Shown piece after piece: positions 48,405 to 59,618 of a stretch of 64,000 bases of DNA. Origin of the DNA: Ustulina deusta (taxonomy: Eukaryota; Ascomycota; Sordariomycetes; Xylariales; Xylariaceae); NCBI GenBank assembly GCA_023159155.1, contig JAJNNX010000039.1, forward strand, positions 62,001-126,000, written 5' to 3'. The position numbers and the translations under genes are program-made. How positions within the stretch are numbered: position 1 is the first letter of the stretch; every line of letters begins with the position of its first letter. Under the pieces are notes generated by a model. It did not search any database and was not told the origin of the DNA. It worked only from the letters and a program-made list of their open reading frames with translations.

Positions 48405-50409
48405 GGTGCTGAAGACAGGGCTTGCTTCTATGATGGATTCATGGGAGGGGTCGCGACTGGATGCGTGGTGTTTCGGTACGACCTTCAACACTGTAAGTTA
48501 GAGCATAGCGGTCGACCGAGAGGTAGATCAGTGCGTAGCTAGTTACGGAGAGGAGTGCTAGTTGGGAGATCGGCGTAGTGTGACCTGGCGGCAGAGGTGT
48601 GAGGGAATGTCGTGCGTGTCGTGCTAGACAAACGAATCGGCAGGAGAGGTTCGAGGCGCAACCTCCTGTCTCTACTGAGCCAGTCGGCGAGTTAGACGGT
48701 TAGATGGAGGTGCTGAGGATGTTTGTTCTTCAGTGGAGGGAGATGTAATGCGGCAGTTGAGGAAAGGGATGTAGATATATGAGGTTTCGGTGATATGTTA
48801 ACGTTACACTAAATTGAAATATTGCAGACGAAGACGATGAATAGGTATGAGGATAAATTCCCATCTGCGGCAGGAAGGGTCAGGGAAACGCGATATGCGC
48901 CGGGAGGGATCGCGATCGCACGGACGGCAGGTGAAGAGGGTTGCCAGTGGGATCCGGCCGTCAAGAGAAGTGAGCAGTATGGTAGTACATGAAGGCATGT
49001 ACTTATGTATGCATGGGCTTACCAACTACGAGAGAGATCGATGGCGATGGCGATGGCGATGGCGACAATTGCGCTGTCGCCGGGATGGGAACAACGTGGA
49101 GATGGTGTACTCGGTCAGTCCACTGGCTCCGCAGCAATAATAGCCGTATATATGCGACGCTTGGAAGCACTTGGACAGCCTCTCGACTCTCTGGGATGGG
49201 GAGGCAGGTAATCAGTGCGGGTAGTAACCAATTGAGGCCAGCCGTGCCAAAAGCGTCTATCGCCAAGTGACGAGGAAAAAACGAAATGGAGGGCCCCGGG
49301 AGATTGGCGTTGGAACTGAGCACCGAGGCTGATGCGGAAACAAGAAGATCACTCAAGAGATGAGTTGTTGACGTTGTATCGCTTTGTTGTTGCTGCGTGG
49401 GCAAGAGAGAGGGACGTGGATGTGTGGATGACGATGAAGGTACAGTGTCGGCAGAAATCAATCACGCCGTACCATTTGTCCACTTTCGATCCGGAACTGC
49501 AGATGCAGTGCGCACTGCGCTAACAACTGCCTAGGTAGTGTAGTGTAGGTAAGTACTGTACCTAACCTACCTACAGCTCTACACTACATCGGCGGGGTGG
49601 GGCATCAGCAGGTCTCTTTTGGGTACTGTTTTGATGCGCAGCGCCGAGGATATGCGAAGCAGAGTACTAGCCAGGTACGTCTGGACCTAGGGTCAGATCC
49701 CCTGTGGGAAAGCACCGGTCGGGCAGGGACTGGAACGCTCAAGCTGCAGCGCTAAGACGTTGACGGTTGCGGGAGAGATCGGGGCTGGCCCTGGCCAATC
49801 AATTCTTGCCATTCAAGAGATTTCGAGCACACCTCACGATTGTGGAGTGGCGTAGGTAGCACACTTACCTAAGGTAAGTAAGGTGGGGGGTTGCAGTGGG
49901 GGGATACCTATACACTACCTCCGGCTTCGAACACCTTGCGTACCTAAGTAGGTAGGATATCAAGGGCTGTATAGGGCTATAGGGCTCATAATGCCCAGGT
50001 GAAGCAAATAATCAAGGTGATTGGTGATGAATCCTACCGTGTTTTTCAATACATTGTTTCCCACCCCATATCATGACTTTGCTTCAACAACCTAGGTACC
50101 TATAACGGAGAAACTACGTACCTTCTTTGACGCGATCTAGGTACATATGTATGTATATTAAACTCGAATACCCAGTTCGAAGGGAAATGCCGAACAAACA
50201 GTTTATCAGTCGATATAATGAGAGGAGAGTTAGGTATAGGTTCACTTCAATTAATAGGAAGACCTCCCATTCCAGGCCATTATATTCATCTCTTTCTAGG
50301 ATAACATAATTTCCTTCTTCGGTCCTAAGAGGATATATGACTGACTACCGTCTTATATAAAACTAGCACCTACTCATAACTGCTAGAAATTGGAAACCGG
50401 TATTTATCG
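48405..50409. other. Intergenic region right of SWIB gene
   Basis: About 2 kb: SWIB promoter on the left and 3' side of the YdeI-like gene on the right. It holds a (GATGGC)n hexamer run at about 49040-49065 and ACCTACCT words at about 49535-49575, 49855-49885 and 49940-49955. A minus-strand open frame at 49003-49461 is low complexity and starts with a non-ATG codon; it is not called. Confidence 0.45.
49040..49065. repeat. (GATGGC)n hexamer repeat
   Basis: Four contiguous copies of the hexamer GATGGC, ending in GGCGAC. A simple repeat in an intergenic region. Confidence 0.85.
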
Positions 50410-51186
50410 TTAGGGAGACGGCGCCGCAGTCTTGAGAAGACGTGTTGATCTCCGAACTACTTCTCCATCGCCACGATGTGGTGTGACTGTACGTCGTGTC
50501 CGAGTCGTAACCCCTGCTCCCCCCTTAGCCGTCTCAGACGCCGTCTTCTTGGACGCCGTCTTCCTAGTTGCTGCTCTGCTGGCGGTGCTCGGCACCGGCT
50601 TCTGTTTCTGTGGCAAGAGGCTCTCGCCACGCGCAAGCATCTCCACGAAGGCAGCAATCCGCTTCTCCTTCCCCGCCTGGGTCTTCAGCGCGTTGAGGCG
50701 AAAGTAAATAGCGAAGCGGTTGGAGCGATTCAAGGAATCCCACATAGCCTGAGCCTCGGGCACGGCGGCGACGGCGGCGAGGAACTCGGGCGGCGGTTCG
50801 GCCGTCGACTGACCGGCGTACGCGGCACCCCAGCGCCCGTCAGCCTTCGCGGCGTCGATGGCGGCACGGCCGACGGCTGTGACGCGGCCCTCCTGCTCGA
50901 GGCGCGCGACGTGTTCGACGTTGCGACGGGACCACAAGCTTTTGGGAGTCCGTGGCGTGAAGCGCTGCGAGTAGGTGCGCTCGTCCCCTCCTCGAGCCTG
51001 GCCGTCAATCCAACCTTGACATAGCGCCTCGTCTAGGGCTTGCGCATAGGTGAGCGACGTAGGGACCGTACTACCCTTTTTTGCCAACGTCAGCCACACG
51101 CCTCTCGAAGTGGTGGCGCTGCGGAGAAGCCAGTTCGACCAGGCGGCGGCGTCAGCGATGGTGAGGGCTGGCAGATCGACTGGCAT
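50410..51186 (-). CDS. YdeI/OmpD-associated family protein
   Basis: A single exon of 258 aa from the ATG at 51186. Residues 1 to about 190 match the bacterial-type YdeI/OmdA (bacteriocin-protection, OmpD-associated) family: WSNWLLRSATTSRGVWLTLAK, AQALDEALCQGWIDGQ, RFTPRTPKSLWSRRNVEHVA, AAKADGRWGAAY and a helical end AIYFRLNALKTQAGKEKRIA. The biochemical role of this family is not established. The fungal copy adds a basic, Thr/Lys/Arg-rich tail of about 65 residues (ATRKTASKKTASETAKGG, RRSTRLLKTA) that looks like a nuclear or nucleic-acid-binding extension. The gene lacks introns, unlike most neighbours, and the family is chiefly bacterial, so an ancient horizontal origin is possible; homologues are widespread in Pezizomycotina, so it need not be recent. 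Confidence 0.85.
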   Translation of the reverse strand: MPVDLPALTIADAAAWSNWLLRSATTSRGVWLTLAKKGSTVPTSLTYAQALDEALCQGWIDGQARGGDERTYSQRFTPRTPKSLWSRRNVEHVARLEQEGRVTAVGRAAIDAAKADGRWGAAYAGQSTAEPPPEFLAAVAAVPEAQAMWDSLNRSNRFAIYFRLNALKTQAGKEKRIAAFVEMLARGESLLPQKQKPVPSTASRAATRKTASKKTASETAKGGAGVTTRTRRTVTPHRGDGEVVRRSTRLLKTAAPSP

Positions 51187-52466
51187 TCGGGGGTGAGTGT
51201 TGTTGATAAGCTGAATATGACGATTCCCATGGGCTTAGAGGGTAATTTACTACAACACGCCCAGTAGGTCGATAGTTTTCGCTGGGAATGATTTTGATGA
51301 TGGTGTCAGTGGGTAATCGACTCCTTGAAAGCCAACAATCATCGATACCTAGGTGAGGTTAGCTTTAAACATTTCCTTATCGGTTAGAATTTAGATACCT
51401 ACCCAGGCTAGATCCTTCCCTAGCTGCTAGACTCGCAGGTAGATTATTTATTTCTAGATTGCTTCACTGATACCTTTGCACAGCATCGTCAGGTATCGTT
51501 GCACAATCAAGTTCCCTAGCAACTCTGTGGTACCGTCATGTTGGTTAGTGTTCACGCACGAGCTAAAGCTCACGCATACACATGTAATTCACTAGGTAGC
51601 ACCTATCCCGCCTTTACTCGCGTGCCGAACGGGCGAGAAAGCGGTTCCACTCCCCGGTGTTGCCGGGACGCATCTACATATTTCGGTTCTTACCTTATCC
51701 GGCTACCTTTCGTCATACCTCATACCTTTGGACCATCCAGCTACCTATAATCCTCCTCATAACAGACGCAATTGGCGTTTTCCCGTGAATTTTGTTATGG
51801 ATTTTCGTCTAGTCCGAGCCTTATAAATATAAGATCCAGTGGGTGGGCAAGGTGGCAGCTTACCCGTCATCTTGTCTGAGGGTCCACGAAGATAAATAAT
51901 TACCTACCTTAGGGACTAGGTAGGTATGTAGGTGGTAGTATGTAGTCGGTAGTCAGTGTGTTATCCTGAGGCGGTGACGTCACCGTTTCTCGTATCAGAT
52001 TCCCGGCGTCAAAGCCCGAGCATACCAAAAAAAAACATAAAAGTCGCCGGTCCGTCGGTCAGACAGTTCGCTGAGAACTTCGAAGTTGAAAATAAATGTG
52101 AAGATATCAAATGCATCTCCTCTAGACAGTGCATACTATCCACGTGTTACATACAAACTGACCGATATACCATTGCTACGGCGGCTGGCGTTTCCCTCTG
52201 ATCCACCTACACTCCCTAATTATCACCCGCAGGAGTTCTTACCGTTCGTTCAAATAGGAGTATCTTTCGGCTCCAGGACACAGGCATCGATCGGAAACCA
52301 AACACGGCGTGGCTAGATTTGCCAGGTTGTACTGTCGCTGAGTAATCGACCAACTCGGCGTCTGCGGTACACCCAGATATCATCGGGTCGTGGAATCGCC
52401 GGGTGGCCGTACAACAAGTCCTCTCCTCTCTCCTTACCTTTCCAGGCTCCCCGATAATCGCCCAAC
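51187..52466. promoter_or_regulatory. Divergent promoter YdeI-like / phosphate carrier
   Basis: About 1.3 kb between two divergent genes. The ccaacATGG context of the phosphate carrier start is good. AGGTAGGT words occur at about 51895-51935. Open frames near 51956-52316 have no recognisable domain. Confidence 0.4.
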
Positions 52467-53491
52467 ATGGCATCGCAAAATGAAATCACCCCGAGGTTCG
52501 GGGCGCGCGATTACGTCAAGTTCTTCGGCGCCGGTGCCCTGGCAGCCACCCTCACGCATGGTGTAAGTCAGCCAACCACGTTCAGCAGCTCACAACACAG
52601 GAAATCAAGGGAGCGCGTCTCTGACCGCTCGGATAGGCCGCGACACCCATAGACGTAGTGAAGACGCGAATCCAAGTCGATGACGCCATGAAAGGCATGA
52701 ACATGGTGCGCGCGGCTCGGCAAATCGTGGGCAAAGAGGGTGCGTCGGCGCTGCTGACCGGTTTCGGTCCCACAGCTGTCGGCTACTTGATACAAGGCGG
52801 CGGCAAGTTCGCGGGGTATGAGTTCTTCAAGAAGAGGTACATTGACCTGGTCGGGTCGCAGGAGACGGCGACGCGGCACCGCACCGCCATCTACCTCGGC
52901 GCGAGTGCCAGTGCCGAGTTCTTTGCAGACATTGCCCTCTGTCCCCTCGAGGCCACACGGATCCGGCTCGTGTCGCAGCGCGGGTTTGCCACCGGCCTGA
53001 CCTCTGGCTTCATGCGACTGGCGCGCGAGGAGGGTTTCCGCGGGTTCTACTCGGGGTTTGTCCCGCTGCTCTTCAAGCAGGTGCCGTACGCCGTGGGGCA
53101 GTTCTCGGTCCATGAGGCTGCTGTTGAGGCCATCTACCGGACGATCGGGCCCGAACGCAAGGAGCGGTTGACGCATCTCGAGTCTACGGGCGTCGAGTTG
53201 ACGTCAGGAATCCTGGCCGGCGTTGCCGCCGCGGTTCTCTCGCATCCGGCTGATACGCTGCTATCAGCTATGAATAAAGGCTCCGGTGATCCCAAGCAAG
53301 GGGCTACGGCTCGAATGTTCACACTTGCGCGCGAGTTTGGGCCGAAACGCCTACTGCTCTCCGGTCTGGGGCCTCGTGTACTCATGACGTGTGGACTGGT
53401 GGCCGGTCAATTTGTTATTTACGCACAATGCAAGACGCTTACTGGTGCGCCTCCTAGCATCGAGATACACAAAGAGGCGTCGCTGACATAG
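52467..53491 (+). CDS. MIR1: Mitochondrial phosphate carrier
   Basis: Exons 52467-52562 and 52637-53491 (74-bp intron) give about 316 aa, typical of the mitochondrial carrier family. The three tandem repeats each show a carrier signature: PIDVVKTRI, PLEATRIRL and PADTLLSAM. The segment GFGPTAVGYLIQGGGKFAGY and the block GFVPLLFKQVPYAVGQFSV are specific to phosphate carriers of the Mir1/PiC group. The protein imports phosphate with protons across the inner mitochondrial membrane for ATP synthesis. The intron falls just before the first signature motif, at THG to AATPID. Pic2-type paralogues are close relatives, so the exact orthologue is not settled. Confidence 0.93.
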
Positions 53492-53767
53492 AATGTGATG
53501 GGTTTTTTTTTGCCGGTACATGCTGTCATCATTTTGGATTTTGCTAGCTCAGGGATTTTTAGTATTGTAAAGAGCCCTGTATTTCCCCTTAGATAGGCCA
53601 TCGCTGCTTTTATTCATCGTTACGTATCTCATACAAGACCGCAGCGTCGTACTCTACCCAGAGAAGGAGGGGGTGATGAAGTGAGAAAGAAATACTCATA
53701 GGAGATTTAACTCCCATTACCCTTTTAAGCCAACACCAACCATATCTCTAACACTGGACTCGCCTGC

Positions 53768-54643
53768 CTATCTAATGCGTCCTTGCGAAGGCCATATCCC
53801 CATATAATGCCAAAATCCCCTCCCATCCAACCTGCGCCCAACAGACGCCGCATCCCTAGGCAGAGCGCGGACACCCTCCTCAACCATCAGCTCGCCAACC
53901 CAAGCCAATAGACCGCTCTGCCTGCCCCATTCCGCCTCAGACACGGTGCCCGGGCCGGCCCTCAGCGTCTGCGTAGCCCAATCTTCTACGAGGTCCCACC
54001 AGTCATAGACATGCATATCGGACAAAACCCAGCGCTTATTCGGCGTGAACCGGCGATGAAGCGCGACCACGGCCCGCGCAACATCCTCGCCGTGGACAAC
54101 ATGCAGCGCGCCCTTGGTCCTCAGATCCTCCTTGGAGGTTATCACTCGATAGACCCAATTCCGCGGCTGGCGGTCGGCGCCGTAGAGGCCGGCAAGACTG
54201 AGCACGGCAGCAGCGGGTGCGCAACGCATGAGCTCGTCTTCGGCGATGGCGCGCGGGTTCGCTGTATCGTACGGCGAACTCTCGTCCTGCCAGCCAGACG
54301 CGGTCCAGATGCTCGTGACGCCGAACAGGATGTAACGGACTTCGGCCGTGTCGGGATGAGTGGCGGCGTACGCCGAGACGAGGCGCGCGGCGGGGCCCTC
54401 GCCCTTGAGGGGAAAGGTGATGAGGACCGTCTTTGCGGCCGGCAGTGCGGCGAAGGGCGCCGTGTCGTCCGAGTGCGGGTTGAACCTGAACGGGATGGTG
54501 CCGTTGCGGCCGTTTGTCGTCGTCGCCGCATGCTTTATGCCCTCGCGCTTCAGGAGCGGGAGGAGGAACGTGGATGTCCAGCCTGCGCCGAGGATGAGAA
54601 GGCTTACTGCGCCCTGTTTCGACGTGGGTTCCGTTATTAGCAT
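53768..54643 (-). CDS. NAD(P)-binding Rossmann-fold protein
   Basis: A single exon of 291 aa from the ATG at 54643. The N-terminal LLILGAGWTSTFLLPLL is a GxGxxx-type dinucleotide-binding turn. Downstream come KTVLITFPLKG, RYILFGVTSIW, SSPYDTANPRAIAEDELMR and ALHVVHGEDVARAVVALHRR, the last typical of extended SDR/epimerase-like proteins (YeeZ type), where it lines the cofactor site. A YxxxK catalytic pair is not evident, so it may bind NAD(P) without classical SDR chemistry. The substrate is unknown. It is followed by a CT microsatellite in its leader. It lies next to, and on the same strand as, a P450, but 0.7 kb apart, and no pathway link is evident. Confidence 0.75.
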   Translation of the reverse strand: MLITEPTSKQGAVSLLILGAGWTSTFLLPLLKREGIKHAATTTNGRNGTIPFRFNPHSDDTAPFAALPAAKTVLITFPLKGEGPAARLVSAYAATHPDTAEVRYILFGVTSIWTASGWQDESSPYDTANPRAIAEDELMRCAPAAAVLSLAGLYGADRQPRNWVYRVITSKEDLRTKGALHVVHGEDVARAVVALHRRFTPNKRWVLSDMHVYDWWDLVEDWATQTLRAGPGTVSEAEWGRQSGLLAWVGELMVEEGVRALPRDAASVGRRLDGRGFWHYMGIWPSQGRIR

Positions 54644-55338
54644 GTCTTCTCCTTTTCTCTCTCTCTCTCTCTCTCTTTTGCTTTCTTATTTATTGCCTAT
54701 CCGCGGTGGAGAACTAGGGTTTTGTTGGTGTTATGGGTGGGACGCCGCTGGGATTGTGTGATGCCGATGATGATGATGTTAATGACGACGGGATTTGTGT
54801 GTTTTGGAATGTGAACGGGGGATTGAAATGAGGAATTGGCTATTACGTGAGGTTGGTTGGTGAAATCGGTTGAAATCGTAGCTCCCCGAGTTATTAAGTC
54901 CCCGCTTCCGTCGTTTCTTGATCGGATGCGATGTGGTCAAGTTTCCCTACCTACTTACCTTAAGTACACACACAACGCGCATACGAAATCAATCATGCTG
55001 CGCTATAAACTAAATAGGATTTAAACTTATAACTTTAAGAAAAGAAAGAAAGAAAAAAACCTAGATAAATATATAATACTGTACTATTAAGTTGGTTAGC
55101 GTTGTGCCAGCCTTCAGTCATTCGAAAACTGAGGAATACATGCTTCCTTGACTATGTCCACGATTCTGTCTTCGGCGCCTGCGATAATCAACCCTCATCT
55201 TTCCCTCGTTCTCCATTTATTGCAAGTCTCTGTTCTCACCACCAAACACATAACTGGCTACAGGCTAGCAAGAATTATACGCTTGGGTCTGAGGGTTCTC
55301 TGCCGCCTCCATCAGGTACAGCACCATCGTTTCCAAGC
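54644..55338. other. Rossmann gene leader and spacer
   Basis: A (CT)n run at about 54655-54676 lies within 35 bp of the Rossmann gene's start codon, on its template side. The stretch 54990-55090 is AT-rich with a purine run (agaaaagaaagaaagaaaaa). No supported gene. Confidence 0.5.
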
Positions 55339-57255
55339 TCATGATTTGCCATCGCCATAAAGCTTCATCGCGAGGTCGCTTCGGCTGTAGAAGGTCGACA
55401 TCCGATATTGAGTCTCGCCACGATATTGCTCTAACTCTCCCAACGCCTGTCTACCCTCCCGTTCGATAGTCTGACGGATTTCCTCACTTCGAGGCGTGAT
55501 GCTACATTGGAATGGTTGAGGCCTCATGTTAAGGCCGTTCCTACATGACCATCGTTAGTCGACCGCTGTTTCTGCCGAGTCGGATGAGATATTCTAGATA
55601 CTCACGTGTAGTTGAATATATCCACTTCAATGGGTCTTCCATCTGCACCTTTCTTCTTCTGAATGTTGAACCCCCACAGAATCCTAGCCACTGTAATCCA
55701 AGTTCCTTGCTCCGCTAATGCTTGCCCTGAGCAGACCCGACGACCCCATCCAAACGTCATGTAGCCTTTGTCCCCGGGGAACGGTCGGTTGTCTGAGTGT
55801 CCCGGCAGAAACCGATTGGGGTTGAAGCGATCCGGATCGGGAAACTCACGCTCATTATGGTGAATGGCCCAGATGTTTCCCTGGATCCACGCACCTTTCG
55901 GTATCAGCCACCCTTTATAATAGTCGTCCTGCGTCGGTGCGTGAGGCTGTCCGCCGATGATAGCTACGGATCGCCACCTCAGAACTTCCTTGACGAACGC
56001 CTTGACATACGGCAGATTGTCCTCATCTTCCCAGGATGGGCTCTTGTCAGGGCCAACCACACGATCTAACTCTTCCCATGCCGGCCTGACGGCTTCTGGA
56101 AATGCGCAACAGGCTAGCATGAAGGTAATCAAGGTGCTACTACTCGTATCTGATCCAGCACCAAACAGATTTCCCGTGAGGGAAGAGATCTCCACATCTC
56201 GCAGATTGTATTTGGGCCTCTCCGAAAATAGATAATTCACAAAAGAATCCTCATGACCTTCTGTCTTGACTGCCTCGTCCGCCAGTGAATAGAAAAAATG
56301 AAAGTTTCGCTTTTTCCCGAGTCCATGCTTCCACGGGGCAATCTCGTTTGGGAAACGGGCGAGGAAAGGGAAGGTCTCCATGAGCATAGGGAATGTCTTC
56401 CCTGGTACATTGAGATCCGCTGATAGATGCATCATAGCGATAACCTCGGTGATGATGGGATCATCCCAATTTTCCACCCGTCGTCCGAAGGCGATAATGG
56501 AAACGACGCTAGTAGCGTAACGCTCGAAATGCTTCACGTAATCATCGGGGGCCTTGAGCAGGTCGTACGCGACAACCCTGCTCTCATTATTTTGGAAATG
56601 GCGGTACCTACGGACGGACTGGATGCCAACACCGTAATGAATGAGTTTTCGGTGAATACGCCACCTGTCACGTTGCTCTGGGGTCGTCGTATACATGTTT
56701 AAGAGATTTTCCTGGCCCGCACCTAGTTCTGCAAACACAAGCATTCGCGGCCTAGAGGAATAGATCCCCGCCCGCTTGTCAAATAGCTCTGAGGCTGCCC
56801 AAGCGTCGTTGATCCAGATTGTGGGGTTTCTGGCACCGAGAAGTGTTGAGTTTCGCCCATACGGACATCTTGTGAACAACGCGAACTTACCGCCCTATCC
56901 ATATTGTAATAAGTTGAGCATCGTATGCTTTGGAGAGCTCCTCAAACCAGATCCACGGCTTGTTGTCCGGCAACATGAATGTGTTGCCAACTACGGGCCA
57001 GGGTAACGGCCCCGGAGGCTGTGCATGTCGGTTAGCAGCGCGCTCTAGGAGGGCGAGGAAGACAAAGAAAGAAAGAGAGAAGCTAGCACTCACGAGCTTA
57101 GATCGCATGCGCAGCATGTACGCATAGTCAACTACCAGGGCTAAGAAGCCAAGGATCAGAAGCGAAGCGCCTAAATGCCATGGTCTAAGTTGGCCAGGTA
57201 GCCCGTCTAGAAGCATCTTCCCATGGTGGCCTGACGACAGCTGATCAAACAACAT
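55339..57255 (-). CDS. Cytochrome P450 monooxygenase
   Basis: Four exons (57094-57255, 56891-57018, 55606-56829, 55339-55540; introns of 75, 61 and 65 bp) give about 571 aa. An N-terminal membrane anchor (ASLLILGFLALVVDYAYML) is followed by the proline hinge PPGPLPWPVVGN. The I-helix oxygen-activation motif is GAGSDTSSST, the K-helix ExxR is EVLRWR, the PERF-like segment is PDPDRFNPNRFL, and the haem loop is FGWGRRVCSG with the axial Cys near residue 463. All elements needed for catalysis are present. The pattern resembles the fungal group often labelled O-methylsterigmatocystin oxidoreductase-like, but the substrate cannot be inferred. No PKS, NRPS or terpene synthase lies nearby, so this looks like an orphan P450. 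Likely ER-bound, with electrons from a P450 reductase. Confidence 0.93.
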
Positions 57256-59618
57256 GATGATCTGATCTGAAGACTTTAAGTGACGTGCAGCTGTGAGGTG
57301 AATGAGGAGTTGAAGGTGTTTTGAACAGATACCCTAGTTAAGTGCCAGCCAGATTTTGGGAATAAGAGGGCTCTCACAACGGCTAGCCGTATACCGTCGA
57401 GCCAATAACCTAGCAAAAGATCTGCAATACCCCAAAGTGGGATATCTGGGCTCCCGTACGTCTTATATACTACTTCCGAGTAGGGCTCCTGCCTACACCA
57501 GTAGTATGGCATGACATCCCGTCTCCCGGTACATACCTCACCCATCACCGTAGACAATTATCCAGTGCCTTTGTCGTCCCGGTTTCCTTTCTATGCGATA
57601 TCCAATGGGAAGCGTACACTAGCACTTCAGCCCAGCGTTATGGATTGGTTGAGCTGATCTGCCGGACCCAAAAACGTGGGGTGAGCGCAACCGCATCATG
57701 GCAGTCATCAAATACTCCTCATATTTCCTAGAAGAGCACAGATTACCGAGCCACCTTACCCACCCAGGCGAGCTGTCCCCGTCATGGGTAGATGAGCCTA
57801 ACTAGAACCGACAACCGAGTAGTATTGGGAATGAATGCCTTTAACCAGTTTCTAGGTACTGGCGCTCATCATTCCTGGCTTCTTCTCGGCGGACCGGGAC
57901 GATGCGAAGCGAAGGCCTAGGCTCTATCGGTGCCACATTGTTATTCATATGATTCCAAGAGTTTCCCATTCGTGAGGGCTATTTCCCCTCTTCCCCTTTC
58001 TCGGGAAGCCCCCGCACGCATCGCCCCCATCGGGACCGTCGAGGCAAAACTCTCGTACTCTGTCGCCTTGGGAAGTCAAAGTGACGCGAAGATTATGCAG
58101 TCATCTTGGTGAGAAGCGTGGAGCACAGCTCTTACTATCTACCAAAGGTGGCCATTAGGCGGAAGAGAATACTCAGAGAGTCGTTCGATATGATCTTATG
58201 CGAGTGAGACCTGATTTGCTTTTTTCACCCAATAAAGCAGACTTGGCGTCCGTGGCTATCATCATCTCGGACTGCACGGCATGGATAGTGAGTGATAGGC
58301 TTGACCTGGCTTGCTAGAACTTCAACATGATGGTAATCAGCTTATTTCGCTGTATGAAGGTTGTCTGTAGCGGGGATTTTACGAAACCAGTTGATGCGTT
58401 AACAGAAAGTCTGGAATTAGTCAAAGTTGAAAGTGAGGGTATACTAGGTAGATGCTACACTAGATCGCCATACCTTCCTAGATAAGTAACTTGACAGTGC
58501 CCGAAGGCTAGACCACTGTGTTCGTACGGTACCTAGATTGGTATACCTGCCTCGAACACCTTGGACCAATGAAATTTGTCCGTTCGGACGGTCTTAGACT
58601 ATACTGCATACAGTTTACCTTAGTCTACCTTGGGTAGATACCTAACTGAAAGTCGTACAAGCACGCCGTGTTCATGCCTCTGAAAGATCCCCCCTGTCAG
58701 ACAGGTACCTAACCTACTTAGTATACTACGTACAGTAGACTAGGTATTATTACCAACTCCATCGTCAGCCCCCTTCAGGTAATCTTGGGTGTTTGGACTT
58801 TTCGAGATCTTTTCCAGTTTCCACCACCCATCTACACTGCCACCGTGCCTGATGTGTACCGTATGATGTAGGCAGAGGCAGTCCGTCCAACTCGTATGCT
58901 CCTTCCTTCCGCTTATTGTCTCTATAATTCGTGATTCTCTCCCAGACTTGTTCAACTGCCAGCCAACTTGGTGCAGCGTCAGGTATCGACCTATCTTAGC
59001 TTTCTCGACATCAACAATTCGGTGCCTCAATATCGTCTATTTAGTCTCTTTGACTCTCTTTGCTCCACGCCATTTAATACCCGTCGTTTGACACGCTGTG
59101 CTTAACAATTCTTACGGTCGCGACTGTCGCAATCAAGACACCGACGCCAGCGCGCCATCACTCGATCCGCCCCCCATTAGCCGAGTCACGATATCGGTCC
59201 CCTTTCGACTGATCTTGCCACCTAGCTCCGCCGTCCTCTGTCGCATCCATTTCACGCCTTCGGTGCCATAGTCGCTACTGCACTGACTCCAAGGCTGTCT
59301 TGACACGCTCGGACACGGTGCATGAGCAACCGCTTTTCTCATAGCCACGGCATCCGTCTCGATGCTGTTATATCCCCCGCCTCATTCTCGCTGTAATCTT
59401 GTCCTGTAACCCGTATACGGGCTGAGCTTGCGTTTTCCACGACTTGCCCATTTGGCGGAAGGGGGTAATGCCCAAGGCTGTGGGCGTTGGGGGATATGCA
59501 AACATCCAAGGTCAAGATTGAGGTGGTAGGGCGGAAGGCAAAGGTGAGTACACATGCAAACCAATCTCGTCGTCGTCTTCTCCTTTCCTACTGTGCCAGA
59601 GGAAAAGTGCTAATAATC
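57256..59618. promoter_or_regulatory. Divergent promoter P450 / kinase
   Basis: About 2.4 kb between two divergent genes. No open frame shows a recognisable domain; minus-strand frames at 57276-57557, 58740-59030 and 59133-59348 are judged chance. The right part (about 59030-59610) is probably the kinase 5' leader. ACCTA words cluster at about 58530-58745. Confidence 0.4.

Noticed and set aside
49003..49461. 152-codon minus-strand frame
   Set aside because: Begins with a non-ATG codon, Ser/Pro low complexity partly due to a GATGGC repeat, no recognisable fold.
53768..57255. Small secondary-metabolite cluster (Rossmann protein plus P450)
   Set aside because: No PKS, NRPS, terpene synthase, transporter or cluster regulator in the window, and the neighbours are housekeeping genes.
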